In this document: one piece after another, positions 33,793 through 42,211 of the stretch
Layout: every line of letters begins with the position of its first letter
How positions within the stretch are numbered: the first letter of the stretch is position 1
Source of the DNA: UBA1402 sp964488495
GTDB taxonomy: Bacteria; Bacteroidota; Bacteroidia; Bacteroidales; UBA1402
NCBI GenBank assembly: GCA_964488495.1
Contig: CAZAUQ010000001.1
Coordinates: 62,001 to 126,000 of the forward strand
Direction: 5' to 3'
Length of the DNA: 64,000 nt
The notes under the pieces: model-generated
What the model was told of the DNA's origin: nothing
Seen by the model: only the letters and a program-made list of their open reading frames with translations
The model's database searches: none
Made by a program: the position numbers and the translations under genes

Positions 33793-36705
33793 TCACTCAA
33801 GTATTAGTTCTATATCATGGCCACTGTATGTAACTGTATGTCTGTTCATGCCTGGCAAATCTATACCTCCGGCAGAACGACGATCAATAAGTACAATCTC
33901 AAAGTTGCGTTTTTGGACTTGTCCCGGGTAAGAGCCTTTGAGTCCGGAAATTTGAAGGATTCTTTCGCTTTCCTTGTAATTGAATTCTATGCGGCTGTAT
34001 TGCCCTTTTTCGTAATTATAATTACTGCCTTCATCTTCGTATAGGCTGTAAGTTGCGTCACTACCGGAATAAATATACAAGCAGAGGTCGTGTTGAGGCA
34101 TAGAGCTGTGTTGCACGGGAACGCCCAGCGGAAGTATGGTTCCGGCGGGCACAAAAACCGGCATGCGCTCGTAGGGAACTTCCACCGTGCTTTCTTGTCC
34201 GCCCGGGTAGTAGTTACCCAGGTACAGATCGTACCAGCCGGCGTTTTCCGGAAAATACACTTTTCGGCTGCGGGCCTGGTATTCGTACACCGGACACACC
34301 ATCAAACCAGATCCAAACATATATTGGTCACCAATGTCCATTACCCGGGGGTCGTTTGCAAAATCCATCATCAGAGGACGCATCATGGTGTAATCATCCC
34401 AATAACAACGGCCGGCCATAGTATAAATATAGGGCAACAGGCGATAACGTAGTTCAGAATAATACTTCATGGTTTGGTAAGCCGGGTGCTCTTCGGGAGC
34501 AATATTCCAGATTTCCCGGTAAGGATACTGGCCGTGGCTGCGAAACAAAGGCACAAAAGCCCCGAACTGATGCCAGCGTGCATTGAGTTCCCGCCATTCC
34601 TCCAAGTCTTCCGATCCTTCTTTGGCCCTTTCGTAGCGTCTTTCTACACAGAAGCCTCCGTTGTCCATGGTCCAGTAGGGATTGCCCGAAATGGAAAAAT
34701 TTTGTCCGGCGCTGATCTGGGCTTTCATATCTTCCCAGCGTGTGCCGATGTCGCCGCTCCAGACGGCCGCCGCATAGCGTTGTGAGCCGGCGTAGCCCGA
34801 GCGGGTCAGTATAAAAACCCTGTTGCTGTCGTTTTCGGAGCGTTGGCCTTCATAAATGCCTTTGGCATTCATCAATCCGTAGGCATTGAAATTTAAAGCC
34901 GAGGGACCCAAAGCAGTGGGGTTCATCAGTTGTTTGCGGTAATCCATATCGGCATTGGACAAGATGTCCGGCTCCGAAGCATCCATCCACCAGGCATCAA
35001 AGCCTTTGACGTAGAGATGCTCCTGCATTTGTTTCCAGAACAGCTCCCGGGCTCCGGGGTTGAAAGCATCGTAAAAAGAACTGATGTAGCCCCGGCCTAT
35101 CCAGTCGCGAATGCTGTCCTGAACAGCCAGTGGATAAATCCAGCCTTTTTGCTCAAATTCTTTGTAATGCCCGGTGTTAATATAAAATTTAGGCCAGACC
35201 GAAATCATCACCCGGGCATTTAAACCGTGGATATCCCGAACCATTTGTCCGGGATCGGGAAAACGCTCTGCATCGAATTCGTGGCTGCCCCAGGCATTTT
35301 CTTCCCAATAAGACCAATCCTGCACGATGTTGTCGATGGGAATTTGTCTGCGTCTGAACTCCCGCAGGACGGACAAAATTTCGTCTTGTGTTTTATAGCG
35401 TTCCCGGCTTTGCCAAAAGCCCATTGCCCATTTGGGCATGACCTGTGCCTTGCCTGTAAGTGTACGGTAGCCGCTCACGACTTCGTCGGCATTCTTGCCC
35501 CTGATAACGTAATAATCCATCTGTTTGCCCATTTCCGACCAAAAAGAAATCTTGCCTTCTTCTTGGGTGGGCAGGGGACTCAGGGCTTTGAGCCCGATGT
35601 AGGAACTGCCTCCGTCGGGTTGCCATTCCAGCCTGAGCCGGTGTTTCCGGCCGGCCTGCAGAGGATAAGAAAACTTGCAGGTGTTGGGATTCCAGGCAGT
35701 ACGCCAATGTTCCGGCACCACCGGCTTATCGTCAAGGTAGAGTTTGACGTAACCCGCGTAATAGAGTGCAAAACGAAACAGTCCCGTGGTATCGGCTTCG
35801 ATGGATCCTTCCCAGCTTACCTGCGCATTTTGCAGCGGAAAAGCCTGAGGGAAAAGTTTTAGAGAGTTCAAATCCTGGTAATCAATGGTTTTTTCGACAC
35901 GTTCCAGTTCTTTTTTCCGGCCCGGATTGGAATAAGAGGCAGTCAGTCCGCCTTCGTTACCGTACTTATCGAATAGCCTAAATTGGTTCAGGTTGGCAAA
36001 TTCCCGGGGATCGCCCCATTTGCTGTAGGAATTGTTGTCCCATAGCAGGCCGTAGTTATTGCTCGAAACCACAAAAGGCACCGAGACCTTGGTGTTGTAC
36101 TGATACAGGGCTTCGTGTTTGTTTTTGTAGTTGAATTCGTCCGACTGATGCTGGCCCAGGCCGAAAAATGCTTCGTCCTGAGGCGATTCAAACACCTGTC
36201 TGAAAGAATAGGCCCGGCAGCCTTCGTATTCGGCAGGACTAAAGCTTTTGCCCCCGCCTGCTTGTTCCCGCAAAAAAACTGAATCTTGCAAGTCGCTGAA
36301 AATTAGCTCCCCGCTGCTTAGCAAAGCTGTCGCTTTCAGCGTAGCCGTTTGCAAGATCACACTGTCTCCGGAACGAAACACCTGCCATTGACCGGATTGC
36401 CTGAACGACTTGTCTTGCCAGGAACACATCAGTCCGGTTTTCAGGCTGATTTTTTGGTCCGGGCTGGCTATCACCCTGATTATATTATCGTTGACAACTT
36501 GTAAATAGAGGCTGCCGGTCGTGGCTTTCCCTTTGTCGGGTTGAATAAGCACTCCGTTTTCGCTGACACGGAAACTTGGCCCGGAACAAGCCGACAGTAA
36601 CAGGGCCAGAGGCAAAAACAAAAACTGAAACCGAAACCGAAACCGAAACCGAAACAATAGCTGAAACAGTAATCGTAACCTTAATGGAAAGAAGCGACTA
36701 GTCAT
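33793..36705 (-). CDS. GH31 alpha-xylosidase-type glycosidase with PA14 domain
   Basis: Lipoprotein of 970 residues (lipobox LLLSAC). GH31 N-terminal beta domain, an inserted PA14 domain (about 290-385: FRFALYYAGYVKLYLDD, SYIGLKAL), then the TIM barrel with nucleophile Asp575 in WWMDASEP and the acid/base Asp652 in AAVWSGDIG, and two C-terminal beta domains. A PA14-containing GH31 is typical of alpha-xylosidases in xyloglucan loci, so removal of alpha-xylose from xyloglucan oligosaccharides is the best guess. The start at 36705 gives a proper signal peptide; the earlier ATG at 36741 overlaps the M20 gene. The signal peptide contains an FRFRFRFRF stretch encoded by a hexanucleotide repeat. Last gene of the PTS operon. 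Confidence 0.85.
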   Translation of the reverse strand: MTSRFFPLRLRLLFQLLFRFRFRFRFQFLFLPLALLLSACSGPSFRVSENGVLIQPDKGKATTGSLYLQVVNDNIIRVIASPDQKISLKTGLMCSWQDKSFRQSGQWQVFRSGDSVILQTATLKATALLSSGELIFSDLQDSVFLREQAGGGKSFSPAEYEGCRAYSFRQVFESPQDEAFFGLGQHQSDEFNYKNKHEALYQYNTKVSVPFVVSSNNYGLLWDNNSYSKWGDPREFANLNQFRLFDKYGNEGGLTASYSNPGRKKELERVEKTIDYQDLNSLKLFPQAFPLQNAQVSWEGSIEADTTGLFRFALYYAGYVKLYLDDKPVVPEHWRTAWNPNTCKFSYPLQAGRKHRLRLEWQPDGGSSYIGLKALSPLPTQEEGKISFWSEMGKQMDYYVIRGKNADEVVSGYRTLTGKAQVMPKWAMGFWQSRERYKTQDEILSVLREFRRRQIPIDNIVQDWSYWEENAWGSHEFDAERFPDPGQMVRDIHGLNARVMISVWPKFYINTGHYKEFEQKGWIYPLAVQDSIRDWIGRGYISSFYDAFNPGARELFWKQMQEHLYVKGFDAWWMDASEPDILSNADMDYRKQLMNPTALGPSALNFNAYGLMNAKGIYEGQRSENDSNRVFILTRSGYAGSQRYAAAVWSGDIGTRWEDMKAQISAGQNFSISGNPYWTMDNGGFCVERRYERAKEGSEDLEEWRELNARWHQFGAFVPLFRSHGQYPYREIWNIAPEEHPAYQTMKYYSELRYRLLPYIYTMAGRCYWDDYTMMRPLMMDFANDPRVMDIGDQYMFGSGLMVCPVYEYQARSRKVYFPENAGWYDLYLGNYYPGGQESTVEVPYERMPVFVPAGTILPLGVPVQHSSMPQHDLCLYIYSGSDATYSLYEDEGSNYNYEKGQYSRIEFNYKESERILQISGLKGSYPGQVQKRNFEIVLIDRRSAGGIDLPGMNRHTVTYSGHDIELILE
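36627..36655. repeat. Hexanucleotide microsatellite in the GH31 signal peptide
   Basis: GAAACC repeated four times plus a partial fifth unit (plus strand). It encodes alternating Phe-Arg within the signal sequence of the GH31 lipoprotein. Because the unit is 6 nt, copy changes keep the frame but alter charge and length of the signal. Confidence 0.9.
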
Positions 36706-36712
36706 GATGTAA

Positions 36713-38068
36713 TCACTTATAATGGCGGTAAAATTCAACAACTACCTCAATACATTTCAGCCAGAGATCCAAAGGATAGTTTTCGTTGGGGGAATGAATG
36801 GCGTCTGATTCCAGGCCAAAACCCATCAGGATACTCTTAATACCCAGGACTTTCTCGAACGTAGCAATGACAGGAATACTGCCTCCGCGCCTCAAGGCCA
36901 GCGGACGTTTGCCAAACACCTTGTGATAGGCTGCTTCGGTGGCTTTATAAGCCGGCAGTTCCAAAGAACAAACGTAAGGATTGCCCCCGTGTTTAAAGCT
37001 AACCTCCACTTTAACTTCGGGGGGAGCCAGTTGCTTAATGTAGCTTTCGAAGAGCCGGCCGATTTCCTCGAAATCCTGATCGGGTACCAGGCGGGTGGAA
37101 ATTTTGGCAAAAGCTTTTGAGGGCAGCACTGTTTTAACTCCTTCGCCTGTGTATCCTCCCCAGATGCCGCAAACATCCAGTGTAGGCCGAACGCCGGTCC
37201 GTTCTATGGTTGTATAGCCTTTTTCTCCCTTCAGTCCCGGAGCCCCCAACGATTTGCGGTAAGCTTCGTCGCAGTGCGGTACGGCAGCCATCATGGCCTT
37301 TTCTTCAGCCGAAACCTCCTGAACCTTGTCGTAAAAGCCCGGAATGGTCACTTTGCCCTCTGCATCGATCAAACGGGAAATCAACACGGACAGTTCCTGT
37401 ATGGGATTGGGCACCGCTCCGCCGAATATTCCGGAATGTAAATCGCGGGAAGCACCTGTCACTTCCACTTCCCAATAGGCGATGCCCCTGAGCCCGGTGG
37501 TAATGGACGGAGTATCAGCTCCCAGCATGCTCGTGTCTGATACCAGAATGACCTCAGCCTTGAGCAACTCCTTATGGTTTTCGCAGAATTCCTCCAAATG
37601 GATGGAACCGATTTCTTCTTCGCCTTCGAGCAGAAATTTTACGTTGCATGCCAGGAGATCATTTTCGAGAGCCAGCTGAAAAGCTTTGGCTTGTATCATG
37701 GATTGCCCTTTGTCGTCGTCGGCACCGCGGCCTTTGATCAGCCCGTCTTCGATCCGGGGCTCAAAGGGAGGGGTGGTCCATAGTTCAAGGGGATCTTCGG
37801 GCATCACATCGTAATGACCATAAATAAGAACCGTATTTGCCTTAGGATCGATTATCTTTTCTCCGTAGACTATGGGATTGCCCTTGGTTTGAAAAATCTC
37901 GGCTTTATCTACACCTGACGAGAGTAATATTTCTTTCCAACGCAGCGCACAGTCTTGCATATCCTGCAAGTGCGCCTTTTGTCCGCTCACCGAAGGTATG
38001 CGCATCAGGCTGAACAATTCGTCGATGAATGCTGTTTGTCCGGATTGAATAAGGTCTTTAAGATTCAT
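36713..38068 (-). CDS. M20-family peptidase (dipeptidase-like)
   Basis: Cytoplasmic zinc aminopeptidase/dipeptidase of 451 residues. Metal ligands are visible in IYGHYDVMPEDP, KGRGADDDKG, LEGEEEIGS and VSDTSML, and the last His in DAIHSPNENY. The dimerisation domain insert (about 195-340) is normal. Length fits the M20A/M20F group. It lies 11 nt after the EIICB gene and 7 nt before the GH31 gene, so it is in the PTS operon; a link to uptake of an amino-sugar or muropeptide-derived substrate is possible but unproven. Confidence 0.88.
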   Translation of the reverse strand: MNLKDLIQSGQTAFIDELFSLMRIPSVSGQKAHLQDMQDCALRWKEILLSSGVDKAEIFQTKGNPIVYGEKIIDPKANTVLIYGHYDVMPEDPLELWTTPPFEPRIEDGLIKGRGADDDKGQSMIQAKAFQLALENDLLACNVKFLLEGEEEIGSIHLEEFCENHKELLKAEVILVSDTSMLGADTPSITTGLRGIAYWEVEVTGASRDLHSGIFGGAVPNPIQELSVLISRLIDAEGKVTIPGFYDKVQEVSAEEKAMMAAVPHCDEAYRKSLGAPGLKGEKGYTTIERTGVRPTLDVCGIWGGYTGEGVKTVLPSKAFAKISTRLVPDQDFEEIGRLFESYIKQLAPPEVKVEVSFKHGGNPYVCSLELPAYKATEAAYHKVFGKRPLALRRGGSIPVIATFEKVLGIKSILMGFGLESDAIHSPNENYPLDLWLKCIEVVVEFYRHYK

Positions 38069-38079
38069 ATAAACAGGTT

Positions 38080-39624
38080 TTAGGTATTAAGCAGTTGTTG
38101 CATTTCTTTGGCCAGAAATTGTACTTTTGGCCCCACTATCAACTGAATGGTATTTTTGCCCGGGCGGACGATGCCTGCGATAGCTGCAGATCTAAGCATA
38201 GCTTCGTCTACGGCTTCATCTTCTTTGAGTACAATGCGAAGCCGGGAGATGCAGTTGTCGAGTTCGGCAATGTTTTCTTTGCCGCCCAGGCCCTGTATCA
38301 GGAGAGCCGCCATTTCCCGGTAATTATCGGTGTTCTTTCCGGTTTTGGCTGCTGCTTTTTTGTCCGGCTGACGATTTTGCTTCATAAACTCTCTGCCGGG
38401 CAGACTTTGCTGATTTATATGCTCCTTTTGGAGTTGATTATCCGTCTTTTCTTCCTCCCTTGCCGGCAGAGTATCCTGATTTTCTTCCTCCCTGCCCGGT
38501 GTGTGCAGTCGGAAGCCTTGTATCGTAAAACGAAAGACCAGGTAATAGACCAGAGCAGTGATAAGTCCTATCCAGAGGATCCAGAGGGGATTAAGAGCCA
38601 TGGGCGATTTGAAACTCAGCAGGTAGTCCACCAGTCCGGCACTGAAATTAAAGCCTGCCCTGACAGGCAGATAGGCCATAATACCGGCTGTCAGCCCCGT
38701 TAGCAAAGCGTGCAGGGCATACAGGCCGGGAGCCAGGAACATAAAAGAAAACTCCAGAGGCTCGGTTACGCCGGTCAGAAAGGCACTCAGGGCGGAGGCC
38801 AGCATCAGTCCGCCTACCGCTTTTTTGCGTTCCGGTTTAGCTGTGTGGTACATAGCCAGGGCCGCGGCCGGCAAACCAAACATCATCACCGGGAAAAAGC
38901 CCGTCATATATTGTCCGCTTACACCCAAAACGCCTTGTCCTGACCAGAAATTTCCCAAATCGTTGATGCCCGCTACGTCGAACCAAAATACCTGATTCAG
39001 CGCATGATGCAAGCCCAGCGGAATAAGCAGGCGGTTGAAAAAAGCATAAAGTCCGACGCCCACAGGTCCGGTATCTAAAATACTTTTACCAAACCATATC
39101 AGCCCGTTGTACATCAGGGGCCAGCAAAAGAATAAGAGAATACTTAAGAGACAGGCAAAGCCGGCGGCCATAATGGGGACAGAGCGTTTGCCTCCAAAAA
39201 AAGCCAAGGCATCGGGCAAATGAGAGTTTTTGAAACGATTGTAACAGAAAGCACCCACTAAGCCCGAAACAATACCCGTAAAGACATTTTCGATTTTATC
39301 GAAGGCCGGATCTGCCGTTTGTCCGCTGAGCATGACAACGGTTGCAGGAGAGAGCAAGGTAGTGATAACCAACCAACTGACCAGTCCGGCCAGGGCAGAA
39401 GCTCCATTACTCTCGTCGGCCATTCCTACAGCAACTCCTACTGCAAACAGCAAGGGAATGTGATTAAGTATAGCTCCGCCTGCCTGTAATAAAAAAGTCG
39501 CCGGAACAGAACTGCCCAACGAAGAGTCCAGCCAATAGCCAATACCAAGTAAAATACCGGCCACCGGCAGGCAGGCTACCGGCAACATCAGCGATTTGCC
39601 CAGTCTTTGCAGGTATTTCATCAT
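38080..39624 (-). CDS. PTS EIICB component, glucose/N-acetylglucosamine family
   Basis: Membrane sugar permease of 514 residues that takes up and phosphorylates its sugar. The EIIC domain (about 1-375) has about ten hydrophobic segments and family motifs such as NHIPLLFAVGVAVGMA, GLHHALNQVFWFD and TGVTEPLEFSFMF, closest to NagE/PtsG-type GlcNAc/glucose permeases. A charged linker (about 376-430) precedes the EIIB domain with the phospho-Cys in AELDNCISRLRI. EIIA is a separate gene in the same operon. The start overlaps the HPr stop by 4 nt. GlcNAc is the most likely substrate, with glucose the alternative. Confidence 0.88.
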   Translation of the reverse strand: MMKYLQRLGKSLMLPVACLPVAGILLGIGYWLDSSLGSSVPATFLLQAGGAILNHIPLLFAVGVAVGMADESNGASALAGLVSWLVITTLLSPATVVMLSGQTADPAFDKIENVFTGIVSGLVGAFCYNRFKNSHLPDALAFFGGKRSVPIMAAGFACLLSILLFFCWPLMYNGLIWFGKSILDTGPVGVGLYAFFNRLLIPLGLHHALNQVFWFDVAGINDLGNFWSGQGVLGVSGQYMTGFFPVMMFGLPAAALAMYHTAKPERKKAVGGLMLASALSAFLTGVTEPLEFSFMFLAPGLYALHALLTGLTAGIMAYLPVRAGFNFSAGLVDYLLSFKSPMALNPLWILWIGLITALVYYLVFRFTIQGFRLHTPGREEENQDTLPAREEEKTDNQLQKEHINQQSLPGREFMKQNRQPDKKAAAKTGKNTDNYREMAALLIQGLGGKENIAELDNCISRLRIVLKEDEAVDEAMLRSAAIAGIVRPGKNTIQLIVGPKVQFLAKEMQQLLNT

Positions 39625-39878
39625 AGCTGTTCTTCTAATATCTTTTTCATGGCCTGGCCGGCTTGCATTTCGTCTTCTCCTTCGATAATGATTTCCAGCT
39701 TATCGCCCTGCTTGAGGCCCAGACTCATCAGAGCGATCATTTTTTTTGCACTGATTTCCCTGTCCTCGTGGCGCAGACTTATCGAAGAACAAAAGGCAGC
39801 AGCTGTTTTTACCAGCAGAGCGGCCGGCCTGGCGTGTATGCCCAGGGGATCAGCGATTATATGTGTAAAGCTTATCAT
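39621..39878 (-). CDS. ptsH: PTS phosphocarrier HPr
   Basis: Small phosphocarrier of 85 residues that passes phosphate from EI to EIIA. The active His is His15 in GIHARPAALL, the canonical position. The segment that holds regulatory Ser46 in Gram-positive HPr reads AKKMIALMS, with Lys at the Ser position, so control by HPr kinase is not expected. It lies 9 nt after ptsI and overlaps the EIICB gene by 4 nt. Confidence 0.95.
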   Translation of the reverse strand: MISFTHIIADPLGIHARPAALLVKTAAAFCSSISLRHEDREISAKKMIALMSLGLKQGDKLEIIIEGEDEMQAGQAMKKILEEQL

Positions 39879-39887
39879 AGCAAGAGT

Positions 39888-41522
39888 TTAAGCTGAAGGT
39901 TCAGAGCTAGAGTGATGTTCGTACAGGAATTTTCTGAAGGCTGGAATATGCACCGGAGCCATGGAGAAAGCACTGAAGCCCATTTCCAGAAGCATTGCCG
40001 TGTGCGCTGTATCGTGAGCCAGTTCCCCGCAGATGGAGCAGGGGATTTGCTCTGCTTTTGCCGCCCGGATCACCTCCCGGAGCATGCGGAGCACAGCCGG
40101 ATGCGTTTGTTGGTACAGAGATGCAAGCGCAACATTTTGCCGGTCAATGGCCAGGGTGTATTGGGTCAGGTCGTTGGTGCCGATACTCAGGAAATCAGCT
40201 TCTGCAGCCAGTTCTGCACAGAGCATCACGGAGGCTGGCGTTTCTATCATGGCGCCCAGAGGCAGCTCCGGGACTTCCAGGCCTTCTTGCCGAAGCTCTT
40301 GTTGAATTTCGTACAGCAGGCGTTTTACCCGGAGCAATTCGTCAACGGAAATCAACATGGGTACCAGCAACATCAGATTACCGTAAGCTGCAGCCCGGCA
40401 AACAGCCCTGAGCTGAGTCCTGAAAATATCTTGCCTTTCCAGGCACAGCCGTATGCCTCTGTTTCCCAGAGCGGGATTTGCTTCTTTGGCTAAATTTAAA
40501 CAGGGAGCGTCTTTGTCGGCTCCGATATCCAGGGTTCTGATCACCACTTTTTGTCCTTTCATACCCAAGGCCAGCCGGCGGTAAAGCTCAAACTGTTCTT
40601 CTTCGGAGGGAAGCTCAGGGCGTCCCATATAGATGAATTCGCTGCGAAACAAACCTATGCCCTGGCACTCTTTCTGAAGGGTCGGGTCGAGTTCCTCCGG
40701 GCTGCCTATATTGGCCAGGACTTCTATTTCTTCCCCTTGCGGGCTGCGAAACCGTAAATCGCCCGGGATTTGTTCGCTTAAGCTTTCTTGTTTGATTTTT
40801 TGCCCGAAGTTATTGAGAAATCCGGTGTCGGGATCCAGATAAAAAATCCCGGCAGTGGCATCAAGTGCCAGCATTTTATTTGCATAAGTCTCATCTGGTT
40901 CAATGTCGGCTGCAATAAGGCAGGGTAGTTTCATGGCGGCGGCCAGGATGGCCATATGAGAATGGGCTGAACCCCCGCTCAGCATGAGGCCACGTAAGAG
41001 CGGTGAGCGCCACTGCATCAATTCACCCGGGCTTAAGTCTCTGGTCAGAAGAATAAAAGCTTCCGCGGGCAGATCGGGTGTAGTCCTTGTTCCACTCAAT
41101 ATCACCTGTAAGCGTTGAATCAGGTCCCGAATGTCTGCCGCCTTGCTGCGCATGAGCTCATCTTCCATACCTAGAAATAAGGCAGCTATTTTTTCACCAC
41201 CAGCTCTAACCGCTTGTGTTGCACTTAGATTCTTTTTTAGAATCAGAGAGCTGACAGCCTCCTCAAAATCTTCGTCCATCAGCATCAGGGCCTGGGCTTC
41301 AAAAATAGCGGCTTGTTCTTTGCCCATTGTTGCTGCGCTTTGCTCTTGTAAAAGCCGGAGTTGTTCCAGCGCTTCTTCCCTGGCTTTTAAATACAAGTCC
41401 AGTTCGCTGAAGGGACTGGCTGCTTTTTCTGCTTCAGGACTTGGTGAAGCCTTGGGTGGAACAACGACAAGTTTGCCGCTCGCCATCCCTTCTACTATTC
41501 CAAATCCTTTGCCAGTACGCAT
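39888..41522 (-). CDS. ptsI: PTS enzyme I (PEP-protein phosphotransferase)
   Basis: Enzyme I, 544 residues, which autophosphorylates with PEP and phosphorylates HPr. The N-terminal HPr-binding helices (about 30-140) are followed by the swivel domain with active His189 in SGGSAHSHMAIL, the same number as in E. coli. The C-terminal PEP barrel shows FRTQLRAVCRA, MIETPASVMLCAELA, DFLSIGTNDLTQYTLAIDR and the catalytic Cys in CSICGELA. It sits 5 nt after the EIIA gene and 9 nt before ptsH. EI genes are absent from most Bacteroides-type genomes, so this self-contained set looks acquired. Confidence 0.95.
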   Translation of the reverse strand: MRTGKGFGIVEGMASGKLVVVPPKASPSPEAEKAASPFSELDLYLKAREEALEQLRLLQEQSAATMGKEQAAIFEAQALMLMDEDFEEAVSSLILKKNLSATQAVRAGGEKIAALFLGMEDELMRSKAADIRDLIQRLQVILSGTRTTPDLPAEAFILLTRDLSPGELMQWRSPLLRGLMLSGGSAHSHMAILAAAMKLPCLIAADIEPDETYANKMLALDATAGIFYLDPDTGFLNNFGQKIKQESLSEQIPGDLRFRSPQGEEIEVLANIGSPEELDPTLQKECQGIGLFRSEFIYMGRPELPSEEEQFELYRRLALGMKGQKVVIRTLDIGADKDAPCLNLAKEANPALGNRGIRLCLERQDIFRTQLRAVCRAAAYGNLMLLVPMLISVDELLRVKRLLYEIQQELRQEGLEVPELPLGAMIETPASVMLCAELAAEADFLSIGTNDLTQYTLAIDRQNVALASLYQQTHPAVLRMLREVIRAAKAEQIPCSICGELAHDTAHTAMLLEMGFSAFSMAPVHIPAFRKFLYEHHSSSEPSA

Positions 41523-41527
41523 GTTTT

Positions 41528-42162
41528 TTATTTTTTTTGGATCCGGATAAAAGGCTTACCGAGTATGCCAAGCTCCCGGCCCGGAAAACTTTCTATTTTG
41601 GCATAATCAGCACTGTTGCAAACCACAACAGGGACAACAGTACTATAGCCTTCTTTTTGAATGGCAACAGGGTTGAATTCAATCAAAGGATCTCCGGCTC
41701 TGACCTCGTCACCTTGTTTTACCAGGGCTTTAAAATGCCTGCCTTGCAATTTTACCGTATCAATGCCAATATGTATCAGCAACTCTACACCTTCCTTGCT
41801 CAGCAGGCTCAGGGCATGGGCTGTATCAAACAGCACTTCTACTTTGGCNNNNNNNNNNNNNNNNNNNNNNNNNNNNNNNNNNNNNNNNNNNNNNNNNNNN
41901 NNNNNNNNNNNNNNNNNNNNNNNNNNNNNNNNNNNNNNNNNNNNNNNNCCTTGCTCAGCAGGCTCAGGGCATGGGCTGTATCAAACAGCACTTCTACTTT
42001 GGCATGGAAGGGGGCTACAATCAAGCCTGTGGCAGGGAGTACTGCCAGGCCTTTTCCCAGCATTTCAGATGCAAAAGCCTCATCACCGCATTCGCTCAGG
42101 CGGAGGCTTTTGCCCTCGAGCGGAGATAGTATCTCTATGGTTTTGCCAAATCCAAACATCAT
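41528..42162 (-). CDS. crr: PTS EIIA, glucose family (split by a false assembly gap)
   Basis: Cytoplasmic phosphocarrier that passes phosphate to the EIIB domain. The two contigs on either side of the N run share the same 55 bases. Collapsing that overlap and removing the Ns gives exactly 160 codons with stop, an unbroken 159-residue EIIA of normal length. In that joined protein His64 (LFDTAHALSLL) and active His79 (LLIHIGIDTVKLQG) are spaced 15 residues apart, as His75/His90 in E. coli. First gene of the pts set, 49 nt after the beta-helix gene and 5 nt before ptsI. Confidence 0.9.
41849..41948. other. False assembly gap (100 N) between overlapping contigs
   Basis: The 55 bases left of the gap (41794-41848) are identical to the 55 bases right of it (41949-42003). 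The contigs therefore overlap and no sequence is missing; an exact 55-base overlap is what a k=55 de Bruijn assembly leaves at contig ends. Confidence 0.95.
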
Positions 42163-42211
42163 CAGCGTTTAGGCTAAGCATTCTTAGCAGTTTGTGATAA
42201 AAGTCCTTGTG

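Noticed and set aside
41794..42003. A genuine 55-bp duplication in the EIIA gene
   Set aside because: Identical copies directly flank the gap, and collapsing them restores a normal 159-residue EIIA.
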